DNA of 64,000 nucleotides from Malachius bipustulatus. Taxonomy: Eukaryota; Arthropoda; Insecta; Coleoptera; Melyridae. The notes under the pieces were generated by a model that saw nothing but the letters and a program-made list of their open reading frames with translations, was not told the DNA's origin and ran no database searches. A program made the translations under genes and the position numbers. The first letter of the stretch is position 1; each line of letters begins with the position of its first letter. The stretch spans positions 3,578,437 through 3,642,436 of the forward strand of contig OU342636.1 of the NCBI GenBank assembly GCA_910589415.1, in the 5' to 3' direction. Shown piece by piece: positions 22,091 through 34,000 of the stretch.

Positions 22091-23195
22091 TTTAAAGTGT
22101 TTCTTTGTGATATTTATGCACTGTTGTTGAGGCTTGTCATTTATATCAGTGTAGCTGTTGTCAGGCCGTTTGGATGTAATGTCCATGTAGCCAATAACAT
22201 TATTATTATGAAATTGCAACTACACAATAGTAACAGAAAGGACTTCACACGAATCACAAGGAAATCAGCCCTTGATGTGTTGATACAATCGATACAATTG
22301 ATACAAAATACAATTTCCTTATTTTCATTCAAGGATTTTAAATTAATTAAATGTCATTATAAGTCAGCATTATAGGAAATATCATTCACCAGTTTTGATA
22401 TAACCACTCTTTTTACATCTTATAAACTACTACAGGGAAACAATTAGACCTATAGGGAAATTTATACCCATTGATTGAGAGAAATGCTCACATAGGAGAG
22501 AGAGGTCGTATACAATGAATTTGCAAAGAAAGAATTAACTATCCGTAAATGTTTTAAACTGTATTTTTTTATATTAGTTTTAAAATAAAATATCACTGAA
22601 TATTTTAATTTAATAATAAATAAACCTTATCAACTAGTTGAAAAAGCGAGCTGGTGCAGTGTTTACTGCCTCATGCAGATAGTTGCTTGTTAGGAAATTA
22701 TTTCACGCCTCCGCGGTGTTATCATTTTCATTGAAAGAATTGAAATTGTTCTTCTGCTCACCTATTTCCCTATTTGTGCCTACCCATATTATAAATCTTT
22801 AAAAAATTTATTTAAAAAAATCCTTCATCCTAACTTCAAACTAAATTACTGATATTTAACTTGTGGTGTATTAAGGTTTAGGTTCTTGGTTAAAAATATT
22901 ATTTCTCAAAAGATTTTTTTATATTTATTGAATATAAATTACTGATAGGTACCTACTAAACTGGTTGTCATATCATGGTGGGTCATAAAAATATTTGTTT
23001 GTCTGAATCATAATACGCCAATGTAACAATATGTCAATGTAACATTCTGTACAGATTTACAGATTAAATTGAAGACATCCAAAACATTTTAAGGCCCTAT
23101 CAACAAAACACTTCTAGTATACAAAGCTCAGCATAAAAAACTTTGCACATAATCTTCAATACACGAAATTTATATTTAAAAAAAATACTACTTAC
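22091..23195. other. A+T-rich intron sequence, no gene recognised
   Basis: No exon is supported. One copy of the TCATGGTGGGTC motif also found near 2815 lies near 22975. Short ORFs at 22097-22375 have no recognisable content. Confidence 0.35.
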
Positions 23196-23283
23196 CTATA
23201 TAACTAAGTAGTACTGGCAAAAATATCAGACCATGTGCCGCTCCAATTAGGACTATTCCAAGATACATTCGGAAGTAGAACAC
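23196..23283 (-). CDS. NPC1: NPC1 exon encoding the last transmembrane helix
   Basis: On the minus strand, acceptor TTGTAG precedes 88 bases and donor GTAAG follows (23195-23191). The translation begins [19 protein letters not shown] and ends LLSYI plus one base of Gly. This is the strongly conserved final membrane helix region of NPC1 proteins ([19 protein letters not shown]). It joins in phase 0 to ...AKSQIFQ of the preceding exon. It is isolated between introns of 27.7 and 20.4 kb and is too short for ORF-based detection. Confidence 0.96.
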
Positions 23284-23759
23284 CTACAAAAATATCAATT
23301 AAAACAATTACAGCACAATAATTTAAATACTAAATAATTTAAGTCAACTAAAATAATAAATTGTTTCTTTTTACACCATTTCCTGATATTGGGGTTTTGG
23401 GTGAAAATAAACTTGGTAGTTATTCAAAAATAGTGAAGTAAAACTGTCTTTATAACTACAATAAAAATGTGATGCACACAATTCATTTTATTTTGAAGAA
23501 GGAATTTCAAACAGCGCAGTAATTTTGGTACCCGCCTTCTGGATCTGTAAAGATTTCCCGTTCTGATACAAAAAAGGTAGATTATTTTTTATTTAGATGG
23601 ATTCCACTAAGTCAAAATTCTATGAAAACATTGGCAACAAGACTGATTAGGTTGGTTATGGTGATAATTGTTACTGGAATATTTATTTATTTAAGCAAAT
23701 TTTATTTAGTGGAGACATCAATTACAAGCAGAAAACTACAACGCAAGTGAGTCTAGACT

Positions 23760-25700
23760 AAATAATCGTCATAAACACTGTATTACATTACTCCGCATGG
23801 AAACCGTGTTGCAGATACTCGTTCATTGAGTAGGGTTCCATTTCCAAGAGCAACTTGTATATCGCAGTCTTGAATTACATCAAACCTGCGGTACACTTTA
23901 TTATTACCTGACAACTTATTATACAGTTTTAAGCAGTTGTACAGTGCATTTTTCTCAGTCAGAGCTAGCCTATGCCGTGGGTAGCAGTACTCATAGGTAT
24001 TTCTTGTATTGTAAACTGTTGATTGTTTACTATGATCTTTTAAATAGTTTTGGTGCCTCTACAGAAATAGCAAACATTCCTGGATAAACATCCCACAAAA
24101 CGCCAATAGGTCATTTCTCCTTAAGTGACCCCTACATAATTCCCCGTGTTCAATCCCAGAATAATTCACAACTCTTTTTTTGTATAATAAAAACTTTTAT
24201 TTGCATCTCTCCTGTTCGGGCACAATAGATCTCAACAGGTCGCAGTGCACACCTACAGAAGACCCCCCATTACAATCTACAAAATCTCTGCTGTTCCCAT
24301 AAAATATGACCCTATATCTAATGAGTGACTCTATTACTGCGTAGTAGACCATTTTTTATTTGTTATGATTCAAGTATTTCCTGAGAATTCTGAGCCTGTA
24401 GCATGAAGAGCTCAACTTGGAAACCACATGTTTAATTTGGGTGTCCCAGCATAAGATTTCATCTATGTGAACTCCCAAAAACTTAACGCTACTAGATGTT
24501 TCTAGCCTAGTTTTGTTTAAACTGATCGCTGATGGTCTTCTGTCGTAGTAATCTTTTCACTGTTGAGCACTTTGTTTGTTTTTTAGGAGCCATCTATTTG
24601 ATTTCTCTACTGACGCACTGAGGGCGTTCACTGCATCTGGAAGTGTGTTCGCATGTACTAGGAGGTTGGTGTCATCTGTGTAACATGTAAAGCTATCCCG
24701 GCTCAGGCCAACCCCACTGAAAATCCCATTCATATACATAATTAACAGTGTCGGGCTTATCGTGCTGCCCTGAGGGACCTGCTCCCATCGTTAAGATCTC
24801 TTCATCTCACATGATTTCCCTATTATCTTTTACAATTACTACCCTTTGCTTTCTATTACAAAGATAAGATTTAAACCAGTTTAGGACTGGTCCTCTAGTT
24901 CCACACCTATCTAGATTTTCTTAAATAGTATGCTATGATCCAGACAGTCATATGCCTTTGACATATTATCAAGAAAAGCCTCAGTGTCACCTGTCTCTGC
25001 TCTAGACTATTCAATATATTACACATAAATTCAAAGATTGCCGTTTGAGTTGATTTGCCTCTCTGATATCCACGTTGACTTGGATTCAGAATTCTGTTTT
25101 GTTAGAGTCAGTTTATGAGTCTCAAGCACATAATTTTCTCAAAAATTTTCGAGAAGGAAGATAAAATGCTGATTGGCCTATAATTTTCAATTAGAGCGGT
25201 GTCACCTTTTTTGTGTATGGGTTTTACAAGCGCTGTTTTCAATCTTTCTGGAAAGATGCCATATTTTAGAGGATTGTTGATGATATGCGTTAAAGGAACA
25301 CTAATATATGGAATGCAAGCCTTAATTATGTTAATTGATATGTCATCGTTTCCACTACTGTGTTTGTTGCGGAACCCCCTCACAATATTTTCTATGTCCT
25401 CAGGCCAGACTGGCCGGAGAAACATAGACCTCGAGAGATATCCATTGTCATATTCCTGTATGATATATTATTCTCTATTTGATTTAATAGTAGTCTAGGT
25501 GTTCAAAGGCTGGTTGCCTGTTATTTCGCTTATTATGTTCCAAGTGCATTTGTTTTTATCATCAGATGAGGATATCTGCTGCTGATACATTTGTGCTCTA
25601 TTGTCTATCAGTATGCTGTTAATTTCCTTTTGGGGCTTTTATATAGGTCTCTATACGTTTCATCCACTAGAATAGTTCTTACTAAACCAATTTAGGTAAT
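23760..25700 (-). pseudogene. decayed minus-strand LINE (RT to C-terminus)
   Basis: Reading the minus strand downward: PEDIENIVRGF, SSGNDDIS, KPIHKKGD and NYRPISILSSFSKIFEKI (25425-25108), then a YTDDTNLLV box (expected Y/FADD, second residue changed) near 24660, then FCGMFIQECLLF and YNTRNTYEYCYPRHRLAL down to 23760. These are consecutive parts of one CR1/jockey-like ORF2 with multiple stops and shifts. A short unrelated retroposon end interrupts it near 24205-24282. It is inactive. Confidence 0.75.
24205..24282 (+). repeat. 3'-end fragment of an I/R1-type LINE
   Basis: GGGCACAATAGATCT..CAACAGGTCGCAGTGCA resembles the 3' ends of the two LINE derivatives above (GGGGATACAATACATCTTTTAGGTCGCAGT) and ends in a TACAATCTACAAAA tail. 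It sits inside the coding part of the minus-strand LINE, so it inserted later. A second copy is at 47446-47365. Borders are approximate. Confidence 0.5.
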
Positions 25701-26166
25701 GTTGATTAGTTGAGATGTCATTTCATTTGAAAATTCAGAATCCGCAAAACTATAAACACACACACGTTTTTTAAAGGTTAGACAGATTTTAAAATTTTTG
25801 AGGCATTTTATAAGGCAATAATAACCAATTCATCATCGATGCTGGTGCTGGTGCAGTGTGTCCGATGTGCTCCGGCCTTTTACCAGATTGTATGTGTTGT
25901 TCTGCGATTGTGGGGGTAAGATTGTGAATACTGGAAAACAGTTAATCAGCTCGCTTAATGGATTGATAATTTGCCGGGTTCATAGTTAAACCTAGGCTGG
26001 TTTTTAGACTTTCTTGTGTTTTATTTCCATCAATCACGCGGCTATTAATAATTAATATTTTTGGATAAATTTCACTATCACCACTGCTGATAATTTTTTA
26101 TCTCCTGACGACTGGCGTAGGCCAGGTCGCTTAGTGGTCTCTTCACCGACGTGCATCTGAACAACT

Positions 26167-27541
26167 ATGGTCTTAACATTTCAGAGCTGTACTCTGAAGA
26201 TATCATCTCAGCAATCACGCATCTCATGTGTGTCTTGCAAGAAACCCTTTCATGCCTCTTGTATTAATCTTACTGCCAAAGATATAGCTTTCTTTCATGA
26301 GTCTGGGAACAAGTTCTCCTGCTCAGCTTGTCAGTTAGAGGATAGACGACGTCGCTCTTCAATCAAAGCAGTGAGCGCAACAACTGCTTCCTCCTCTATC
26401 TCCTCCGCTTCAAAATCGTTCAAACCAGTGAGTGCAACATCTGCTGCTTCCTCTATCTCCTCGGCTTCTAAATGTAGTTCTATGAAATCAGTGAGCGGAG
26501 CTACGGCTCCCTCTTCTATCTCCTCAGCTTCAAATTGTAATTTATGCGACATCGTTGATCCATCCATAAGGCTCATTTACTGTACTGGTCCTTGTGAAGG
26601 GAGTTTTCATCCAGAATACATCTCACTTTCGGCTTCAGATGTGGAATTATTAAACCATAACAAAAATGTACGCTTTACCTGCAACCTTTGTATAAACAAG
26701 AAGATAGCCTCTCCAGGAATCCACCTAATCTCTGACTACGTCAGGAACTATCGACACATCTCTAAAACTATTAAAGACAGATATTCTGGCTGATTTCGAG
26801 AAGCGTATCATTGATCTTACTAAGAGCGTTTCATTAAACTTTGAAAGAAACATTCGTCCGATTATTAAAGAGGTCGTCTCTGAGACAACGAAGCCTGCCT
26901 CCATCCCTCCTATGCCCATTGAACCTTATGCAAAAGTTGTTAAGAATAAGGCTAAGCCGGCTGTCGTAATTCAGCCAAAAAATATGCAGTCCAACTCTGT
27001 TACCAGGTCGGATATTCTTCACAGCGTAGATCCATTGTCCTCTGGAGTTCAAATTACTAAAGTTAAGAACCTCAAGAATGGTGGGGTACTTGTTGGATGC
27101 AGCACTCCTGGAGATACTGAAGCCTTCAAGAACTCGGTTGGAAGTAAGTTAGCTGATAGATACGACGTAAAGGAGTTAAAGGGTGTCAACCCTAGAGTTC
27201 GTTTGGTGGGTGTTGATGTCAAGCTTGATGGTGACACCTTCAGGATAGGTTACAATAGCTGTTTGGTCTATGATGCTACTGATGTGACAAGATGCTTCAG
27301 ATGCTCCAGGTTTAATCACACCTCCAAGAGTTGCACTGCTGATCTGTGTTGTCCTAAATGTGCTGGCGCCCATGATGTTAAAGATTGCTCTGCCACTACG
27401 CTTCGCTGTATTAATTGTGCCTCTTTGGGGGGTGATGGCTGGACTGTTCTGGATGCGGGGCATGCTGCCTGGGATACTAAATGTACTGCTTATGAAAACG
27501 AAAAGAAAACCCTTCGAGATAGTATTCTATCCGTTCAATAG
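26167..27541 (+). pseudogene. LINE ORF1: two PHD-like fingers plus gag-type zinc knuckles
   Basis: The first frame (26167-26793) begins with a PHD-like finger (CVSCKKPFHASC...CSAC), then three imperfect ~22-residue Ser/Ala repeats built around SSISSASK (26350-26535), then a second PHD-like finger (CNLCDIVDPS...CTGPC...CNLC). A shift near 26720-26790 moves reading to the second frame, with a Glu/Lys-rich segment and three C-terminal zinc knuckles: CFRCSRFNHTSKSC, CPKCAGAHDVKDC and a degenerate CINC. ORF1 proteins of this type coat the element RNA. One or more indels break the original frame of about 455 codons. Confidence 0.7.
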
Positions 27542-27677
27542 CCACTACTGCTTCCACTTAGCCCTAGCGTGCTGGACCCATTGGATCAACTCGATGACAC
27601 AGATGACTTTACGTCTGTCATACAAAGAAAATTTTGTTTTGGTTCTGGAAATGAAAACTATTTCGTAACTGGTTATA

Positions 27678-30256
27678 ATGTATCAAAATGTTAGAAGCCT
27701 CAATAATAAGTTCATTGACTTTTTCAATAACACACTCATCTCAGATTATGATTTTGTTGTTCTGAGCGAGACTTGGCTTATACCCAGTACTAACGACGTT
27801 ATGTTCATTGATACATCCAGATAGTGTATCGTGGAGATAGAGATCTTGCATCTGTGAAAATGTCCAGGGGAGGGAGGAGGTGTGCTGATTGCTGTGGACT
27901 CTAAATTTAATTCTGCCATCCTGCCTTTGAACAACATGTCTAACATTCCTAATATAGATATGCTATGCGTCTGCATTCCGCCTAACTTATCATCCGATAT
28001 TCTTCGTTCCTTCTGTGACCTACTTGTGGACTTAGACATTTTATACTCTAGCCACACTATTCTAGTTGGGGACTTTAACTGTCCAAGCCTTTCTCTTGCT
28101 TCCTCACCGTTAGATAATACAACCGCGTACTTCTGTTAAACTTTTGAAACTCTTAATTTGACTCAGTATAATTCTGTGTCTAATCACAACGGACATATCT
28201 TGGACCGTGTTCTGGCTGACTTTCCTCAGACTGCTCTTAGAGCGGAGGATCCTCTGGTACGAGAGGATAACCACCATCCTGCATTAACTATTGAGTTTTA
28301 CAGCCGCGGGGAACCCTCTGCCTCGCTGCCTTAAGGCTCCCGTTCCATCATTTAACTTTAAACAATGTTAAACAGTGCCGTTGATCTTTTTGTTCCGAAA
28401 ACTAAACCCTCATCTAATCATAGGTATCCCCCGTGGTTTACTCAGTCGATTATATCTGATTTAAAGAGAAAGACCGCTCTTCGTGTATCTTTTAGCGTTC
28501 TGGTAACCAGCACACACTTACTCAGTTTAAGAGTCTGAGAACTTCTCTTAAACGCGACATTAAACAATCTTATCACAACTTTATCAGTCAGATTGAAAGG
28601 AATCTTAATCATAATCCTAAAAAGTTTTGGACTTTTGTGAATAATCGTCGTGGCTCTTCTGGTCTTCCCAATACTATGAACTATAACGGGAGTACATTCA
28701 CTGATTTGCCTCAGGTGCTGAACTCCTTTTGTGACTTTTTCAGCCAGTCATTCACTCTATAATGCCCTGAAATCAGTTAAGGACTCCAATACCGCAGGTC
28801 CAGATGGCATTCCCTCTTTCCTGCTACGAGACTGCGCTTCTAATCTCTCATTCCCTCTCATGAAAATTTTTAATTTAGCTCTTTCTTCTGCTCAATGTTC
28901 GTTCTGTTGGAAGTTATCTAGGGTGATACCTGTCTTCAAAAAAGGAGACAGGAGTCAGATCACCAACTATAGACAAATCTGCATTCTACCTAACTTTGGA
29001 AAGGTGTTTGAGGAGGTTATATATAGGGTGCTCTATCCTCATGTCAGATTTATTTTATCATCATGTCAACATGGCTTCATGAGTGGTTGCTCGACGATCA
29101 CTAATCTGTTCACCTTTACACAATATACCTCTGAAGCTTTGAATTCTCACTCTCAAGTGGATGTGGTCTATATGGATTTCTCTAAGGCTTTTGATAGAGT
29201 TGACCATATTTTACTTCTCTCCAAACTTTCCTCATTTGGCCTCTCCGATTCCCTTATAGATTTTCTCTCTAATTACTTCACTCACAGATGTCAATATGTT
29301 TCCTATGGTGGTTCCAACTCCCCTGAATACCCTGTTACTTCTGGTGTCTTTCAGGGTTCTAAATTGGGTCCAATCTTTTTCAATTTATTTATAAATGACA
29401 TTGTTGAGGGTATTGAGGTCGATCACCTATTATATGCTGACGATTTGAAGATCTTTTGTAAGATTCATTCATTAGATGATTGTTTAAGACTTCAACGTTC
29501 CATCCATCGTATCAACATTTGGTGCAATAAAAATTTACTTCCTCTTAATACCTCCAAATGCTATACCATGTCTTTCAGTTTTAAACATACTCTGACCCAG
29601 TTTTCATACACTATTGATGGACACCCTATTGAGAAGGTTACGGAATTCATGGATATATTAATATTTGATCCCAAGCTCTCATTCGGCAAACACATTGACT
29701 ATGCAGCCACCTCTGCATTTAGATTGCTAGGCTTTATTATTCGCAATTCAATAGATTTCGGAAACATTCTTACCCTCATAACTCTCTTTCGTGCTATTGT
29801 CTTGCCTAGGCTGGAGTATGGCAGTGTGATTTGGTCTCCCGGTTACAGATGTCACCTTCTCAGCCTGGCACACGTCGTTTTTTAAAATTCCTATATCGTA
29901 AGAAGACGGGCTCATATCCTGTACAGGGCTACCCTGAGTCTGAACTTCTGATAGAATTTGATTTTAGAAGTTTGGAGGACAGGCGTGCATATATGTTTGT
30001 GCGCTTTCTTTGGGGACTGTTAAATGGACATATCGATTCTCCTTTCATCCTGTCCCAAATCTCCCTTAATGTTCCTCAGGTTGCTCTTAGGCATCAACAG
30101 TTCTTGAGGGTGAGAACCCCGAGGACTAACACTCTTGTCTTCCCTCCACTGCATCGAATGTGTGACTGTGCTAATCAGCATGCTGACAGCCTCGATGTTT
30201 TCTTTTGCAGTGCTCAGCAGATTAAAAGATATTTCTTAAGTTTGGACTCAGTCTGA
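27678..30256 (+). pseudogene. LINE ORF2: endonuclease and reverse transcriptase, broken
   Basis: An ATG at 27678 starts MYQNVRSLNNKF, the endonuclease N-terminus, so this element has a conventional ORF2 start. LSETWL, GGGVLIAV and VGDFNCP follow, in shifted frames, to about 28340. The longest open stretch (28731-29885) is the RT: SNTAGPDGIPSFLL, KKGDRSQITNYR, YMDFSKAFDRVDH, SGVFQGSKLGP (usually VPQGS) and LLYADDLKIF. The C-terminal part continues at 29831-30256 in another frame. The catalytic YADD is kept, but the ORF is interrupted several times. Confidence 0.8.
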
Positions 30257-30495
30257 CCTGGATTTGCTGCCGCGTATTTGCCAGATCTCGCAGTTCATTC
30301 CGTTTGATGTATATCTTACATGGTTTTTTACAATTTGTATTTTATACCTTGGCTTTTACTTCTTTGTATTATATTGTATGTTTATTTGTAGAGCTGAAAT
30401 TCTATGTAACTCAGCAGTTATTCACACCCTTTGTATGGCATTGGTTGTTGGGTGGATGTAGATAAATAAATAAATAAAATAAATAAATAAGTAGT

Positions 30496-31085
30496 GTAAG
30501 TACCTATTCATTTTATAAGTCTTATGTGTATAGGATTATACCGTTTATGTTCAGCTGTTTGACAAGTCCATCTAAATAAAAAAATAGACCTTAGGTAGGT
30601 ATATCCCATTCCAGATGTTTTTAATTAGAGTTGGCTATGGAGAATTTGAATATGTTGGTACCCTATGAAATGCTGAGCTTTGAATTATTATCTTTGTAAA
30701 ACTACATTTCTAAAGGTTGGGTATTCTTCTAATCAAATTTGACTTTGATTTTATATCTTAACTAATCTGTGTTGCCAGAATAGCAAAATATTATTTGGAG
30801 TAGGTATAGTGAACTTCCAGAAAATATGCATGAAATTATGTTTAATATGGTGTCATTCGGAATTTATAGATATTGTTTTCAATGTTGTTTTTAATACTAA
30901 GTTCTTCTGTGTACTTTTTGACTACCTTCGGCATTTTAAATAATCCAATAAGGTAAAGGTAATATTTAAGCAAGACTAAAGTTTTTAGTATAAAATGATT
31001 GATATTGAATGAATGATGTGACATAATTTTTTGATTAAAGTTAAAACTTTTAAAATGGAGGCTAATAATCGGATGGGGGATATTA
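30496..31085. other. A+T-rich intron sequence, no gene recognised
   Basis: No repeat or coding structure is visible between the LINE tail and the start of the tandem array. One short minus-strand ORF (31024-30842) lacks recognisable content. Confidence 0.4.
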
Positions 31086-34000
31086 CTATTCTATGCAGAC
31101 GTCGTTTTTGAGGGTGTTTTTCGAAGGGTTGTGGTGGGAATTATTCTATGCAGACGTCGTTTTTGAGGGTGTTTTTCGAAGGGTTGTGGTGGGAATTTTT
31201 CGGTTTTGAAAAAAATTTCGGCGGTTTGAGTGGGGGAACTTTTTTCGACTTTTTGACGTTTTTTTCCGGGTCCGTTTTCGGGGTGAAGGAGCGTTTTTCT
31301 TTTGTTTCTTTTACGTTTTTCGGGAGGGGGGCTAAGATGTGCAGCCGGGGAGCGAAAAAAAACCGTTGACAGTTCTGGCACTTTCGACAGCTGTCAAATG
31401 TCACTTTTCTAAAAAGGCGCGCAGGGGAAAACGCACGCGTGTCCCGGGTGCGCGCGGAAAAGGGGAGTTTGAAAAGGGCGGTCGGGGGGCGGCCAAAATT
31501 CCGAGGGCGGCATAAAGGGCGGAAATCTGTCACGGCCGAACGGTACGAGGAAATCGCGTCGTTTTTCTTCGGTCGTGTCGGAATTTACTCGGTCTTTAAT
31601 TGCTGAAAGTTTCGCGGCGCTGTGACCGACCGTCGCGAGGTTATTTAGAAAAAGGCTTTTTTTTCGTTTTTTCTCGGTTCTAAATCTCGATAAATTTCGA
31701 AACGCTATAACTCGAGAACGGTTCGTCGTAAACGGGTCGGGTTTGTGGATTTATCCGTTTCCGAAGTTTTCCGATGAAATACGAGCGGTTCCGATTTTTC
31801 CCGACCTTTTCCGAGCTCCAAACAAAAATTCCCCGAAAACGCGGACGCGCGAACGAAGCGAAACTGGCCGCGCGACCGTGACCGCAAAGGATGCGCGGAA
31901 AAAACGCGCCCGTCAAATTTGACATTTCTGACAGATGTCAAAAGTGGGACAGCGGAGCCGCGCGTTAGCGCGCAACGATTCTCACACGTGCGGCCATTTT
32001 GGAAGCGTCTCGACGTCGGAAACGCGATTCCGCAAAAAAAATTTCAAAAAATATACAGGGTGTCCCGTAAATGTCGAAAAACCGCCCAGACAAAATGGCC
32101 GCCGCGTTTTTCACGAGACCCGCACCGATCGATCGCGTTCGACGGCGCGAAAAAAATGAGCGCGAAAAAACCGCGAAAATCTCGCGCGCGACTTGAGAAA
32201 ACGCGAAAAACGCGTTTTAAACGCGATTTTGCCGTAACGCGATTTTAGAAAAATCGCGTGAAACGGACGATGCCTCCGATCGGATTTTTTCTCGCAGATT
32301 CGGAAAGGTCTCCGTTATTAGAGTGCCAGATAAATTACCCGACGGTTCTTCTACCGTCCGTGTAGACAAAATGGCGGTCGGAGCGAAAACGTTTGCAAAA
32401 ATTTTTTTTCGCGTAGAGCAAATCGGGGGGGCTATCTCCTCTGAAGATACCGAGCGCCGAGACCGGTGGTTACCGGGTTCGCATAGCCGACACATGAAAG
32501 CAGTCCGTAGGCTATATTTGATATTGATATCTTCAAAAATGGCCGCTTTAGAGCGATTTGAAAATGGCCGACGAAAAAAAAAGAAAAGACAACTTTGACA
32601 GCTTACAGATGACAGACGGTGACATCAATAGAAACCAAACTCGGTGTGAATGTTTACACATATCTTGGCTATCCGACGGTATTACAACGAAACCTTTCCG
32701 ATAATTCTCGCAAAAGTTATTATTGATCGTTTTTCGGAAAACACTCGGAAATTTGCGAAAATCGCGCAAATTGCGTTTTTTCGCGACCGGAAAATTTCAA
32801 GATGGCGCGGGAAAGTTGCTGTGTGAAAATTTTCGAAAATTTTTACCGGGATCATCAAATGACGCGTAGAGCTCTCCAAAATAAGCGTTCCGAGGTTTCA
32901 ATGTTTGACAGTTTTTTCAAAATGGCGGATCAAAGTTGACGGTCGAGTTTTTTGTAGACGTTTACGGGGGGTCTATCTCCTCTGAAGATACCTGGCACAG
33001 AGACTTGCGGTTACAAGGTTCGCATAGTCGAAACATGTACGCAGTCCGTAGGCTATATCTGATATTGATCTCTTACAAAATGGCCGTTCTACCGCGACTT
33101 TAAAATGGCCGATGAAAAAAATGCAAATTTTGACTTTGACAGTTCATAAATGACAGACGGCGAGTACGACAAACGTCAAACTTGGTGTACCGAAAGATAA
33201 TTCTCCTGCCTATCCGTCGGTACTCAAGCGAAACGATTCCGACGTTCCGTTTGACAATTATTAAAGATCGCGTCCGAAAAAACACACTTATTTTCGTGAT
33301 TTTTTGAGAAGAAAATGCGAAATCAACGCCATCTTAAAAAACTTACCGCGTCGAAAATATCCGCGAAATTTGAACAAAAATTGCTTCCGCAGATAGTCAA
33401 AGCATGTAGTAACATGATGGTGTGTCCAGTCTATACACGTTTCTCAGAAAATGTCGGAGTTACGGGCGTTTCAAAATGGCCGACTTTTTTGACGTAATTT
33501 CGACTTTGACGTTTCTAAAAATTGACATTTCGAAAAACTTGCAACGGCATGTCAAGGTCACATGTATTTCCGTCATTTTGATGTATCTGCCAACTCTGTC
33601 CGGTTGTTTTTAACAAAATGACGGCTGATTTAGTTGAATGGAGACAATAGCTTTTTTGCCGTTTTAAACTGAAAATACAAATTTCGGAGCACTTTTCTAA
33701 ACCTTCCTGTATACAAACTATAAGTGATATCGAAACCAACTCAACTACCAGCGATAGACAAAGCACGCAGAAACATCGTGTTACCATTCGTTCGCGCGGT
33801 TTTTTCAAAAATGGCGGAGCTACGAGCGTTTCAAAATGGCCGATTTTTTTTGAAAAAATTCCGAGTTTGACGTTTGAAAAATGACAGTTGCGATTTTTTC
33901 CGGTCCCTCTTGCATCAATATGTCATTGCTGCACATTTTGCCTGTACGATGAAACCAAAATCTGGCCGCCATCTTGATTCTTCGATTTTATCTAATTTTT

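Larger units (their letters stand above)
2761..23195 (-). other. NPC1: last intron of NPC1 (20.4 kb)
   Basis: The intron is defined by the donor GTAAG at 23195-23191 and the acceptor CAG ending at 2761, phase 1. Its 20,435 bases are mostly transposable elements listed separately. Its length compared with the flanking 88- and 140-base exons shows how far insertions have expanded the 3' end of the gene. Confidence 0.85.
25840..30495 (+). mobile_element. near full-length LINE with PHD-finger ORF1, broken
   Basis: It contains a G+C-rich 5' region, ORF1 (26167-27541, one frameshift), ORF2 with endonuclease and RT (about 27678-30256, several breaks) and a (TAAA)n-type tail at 30463-30490. The RT belongs with the CR1/jockey assemblage and resembles the RTs of the LINEs at 54.1 and 58.0 kb. 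The 5' border was not fixed by a target duplication. Confidence 0.75.

Noticed and set aside
27541..27680. Frameshift or reinitiation signal in the LINE at 25.8 kb
   Set aside because: There is no slippery heptamer at its ORF1 stop, and ORF2 has its own ATG at 27678.
32450..32500. GGGTTCGCATAG sequences as tRNA B boxes
   Set aside because: They match only part of the B-box consensus, with no A box or cloverleaf at the right distance.
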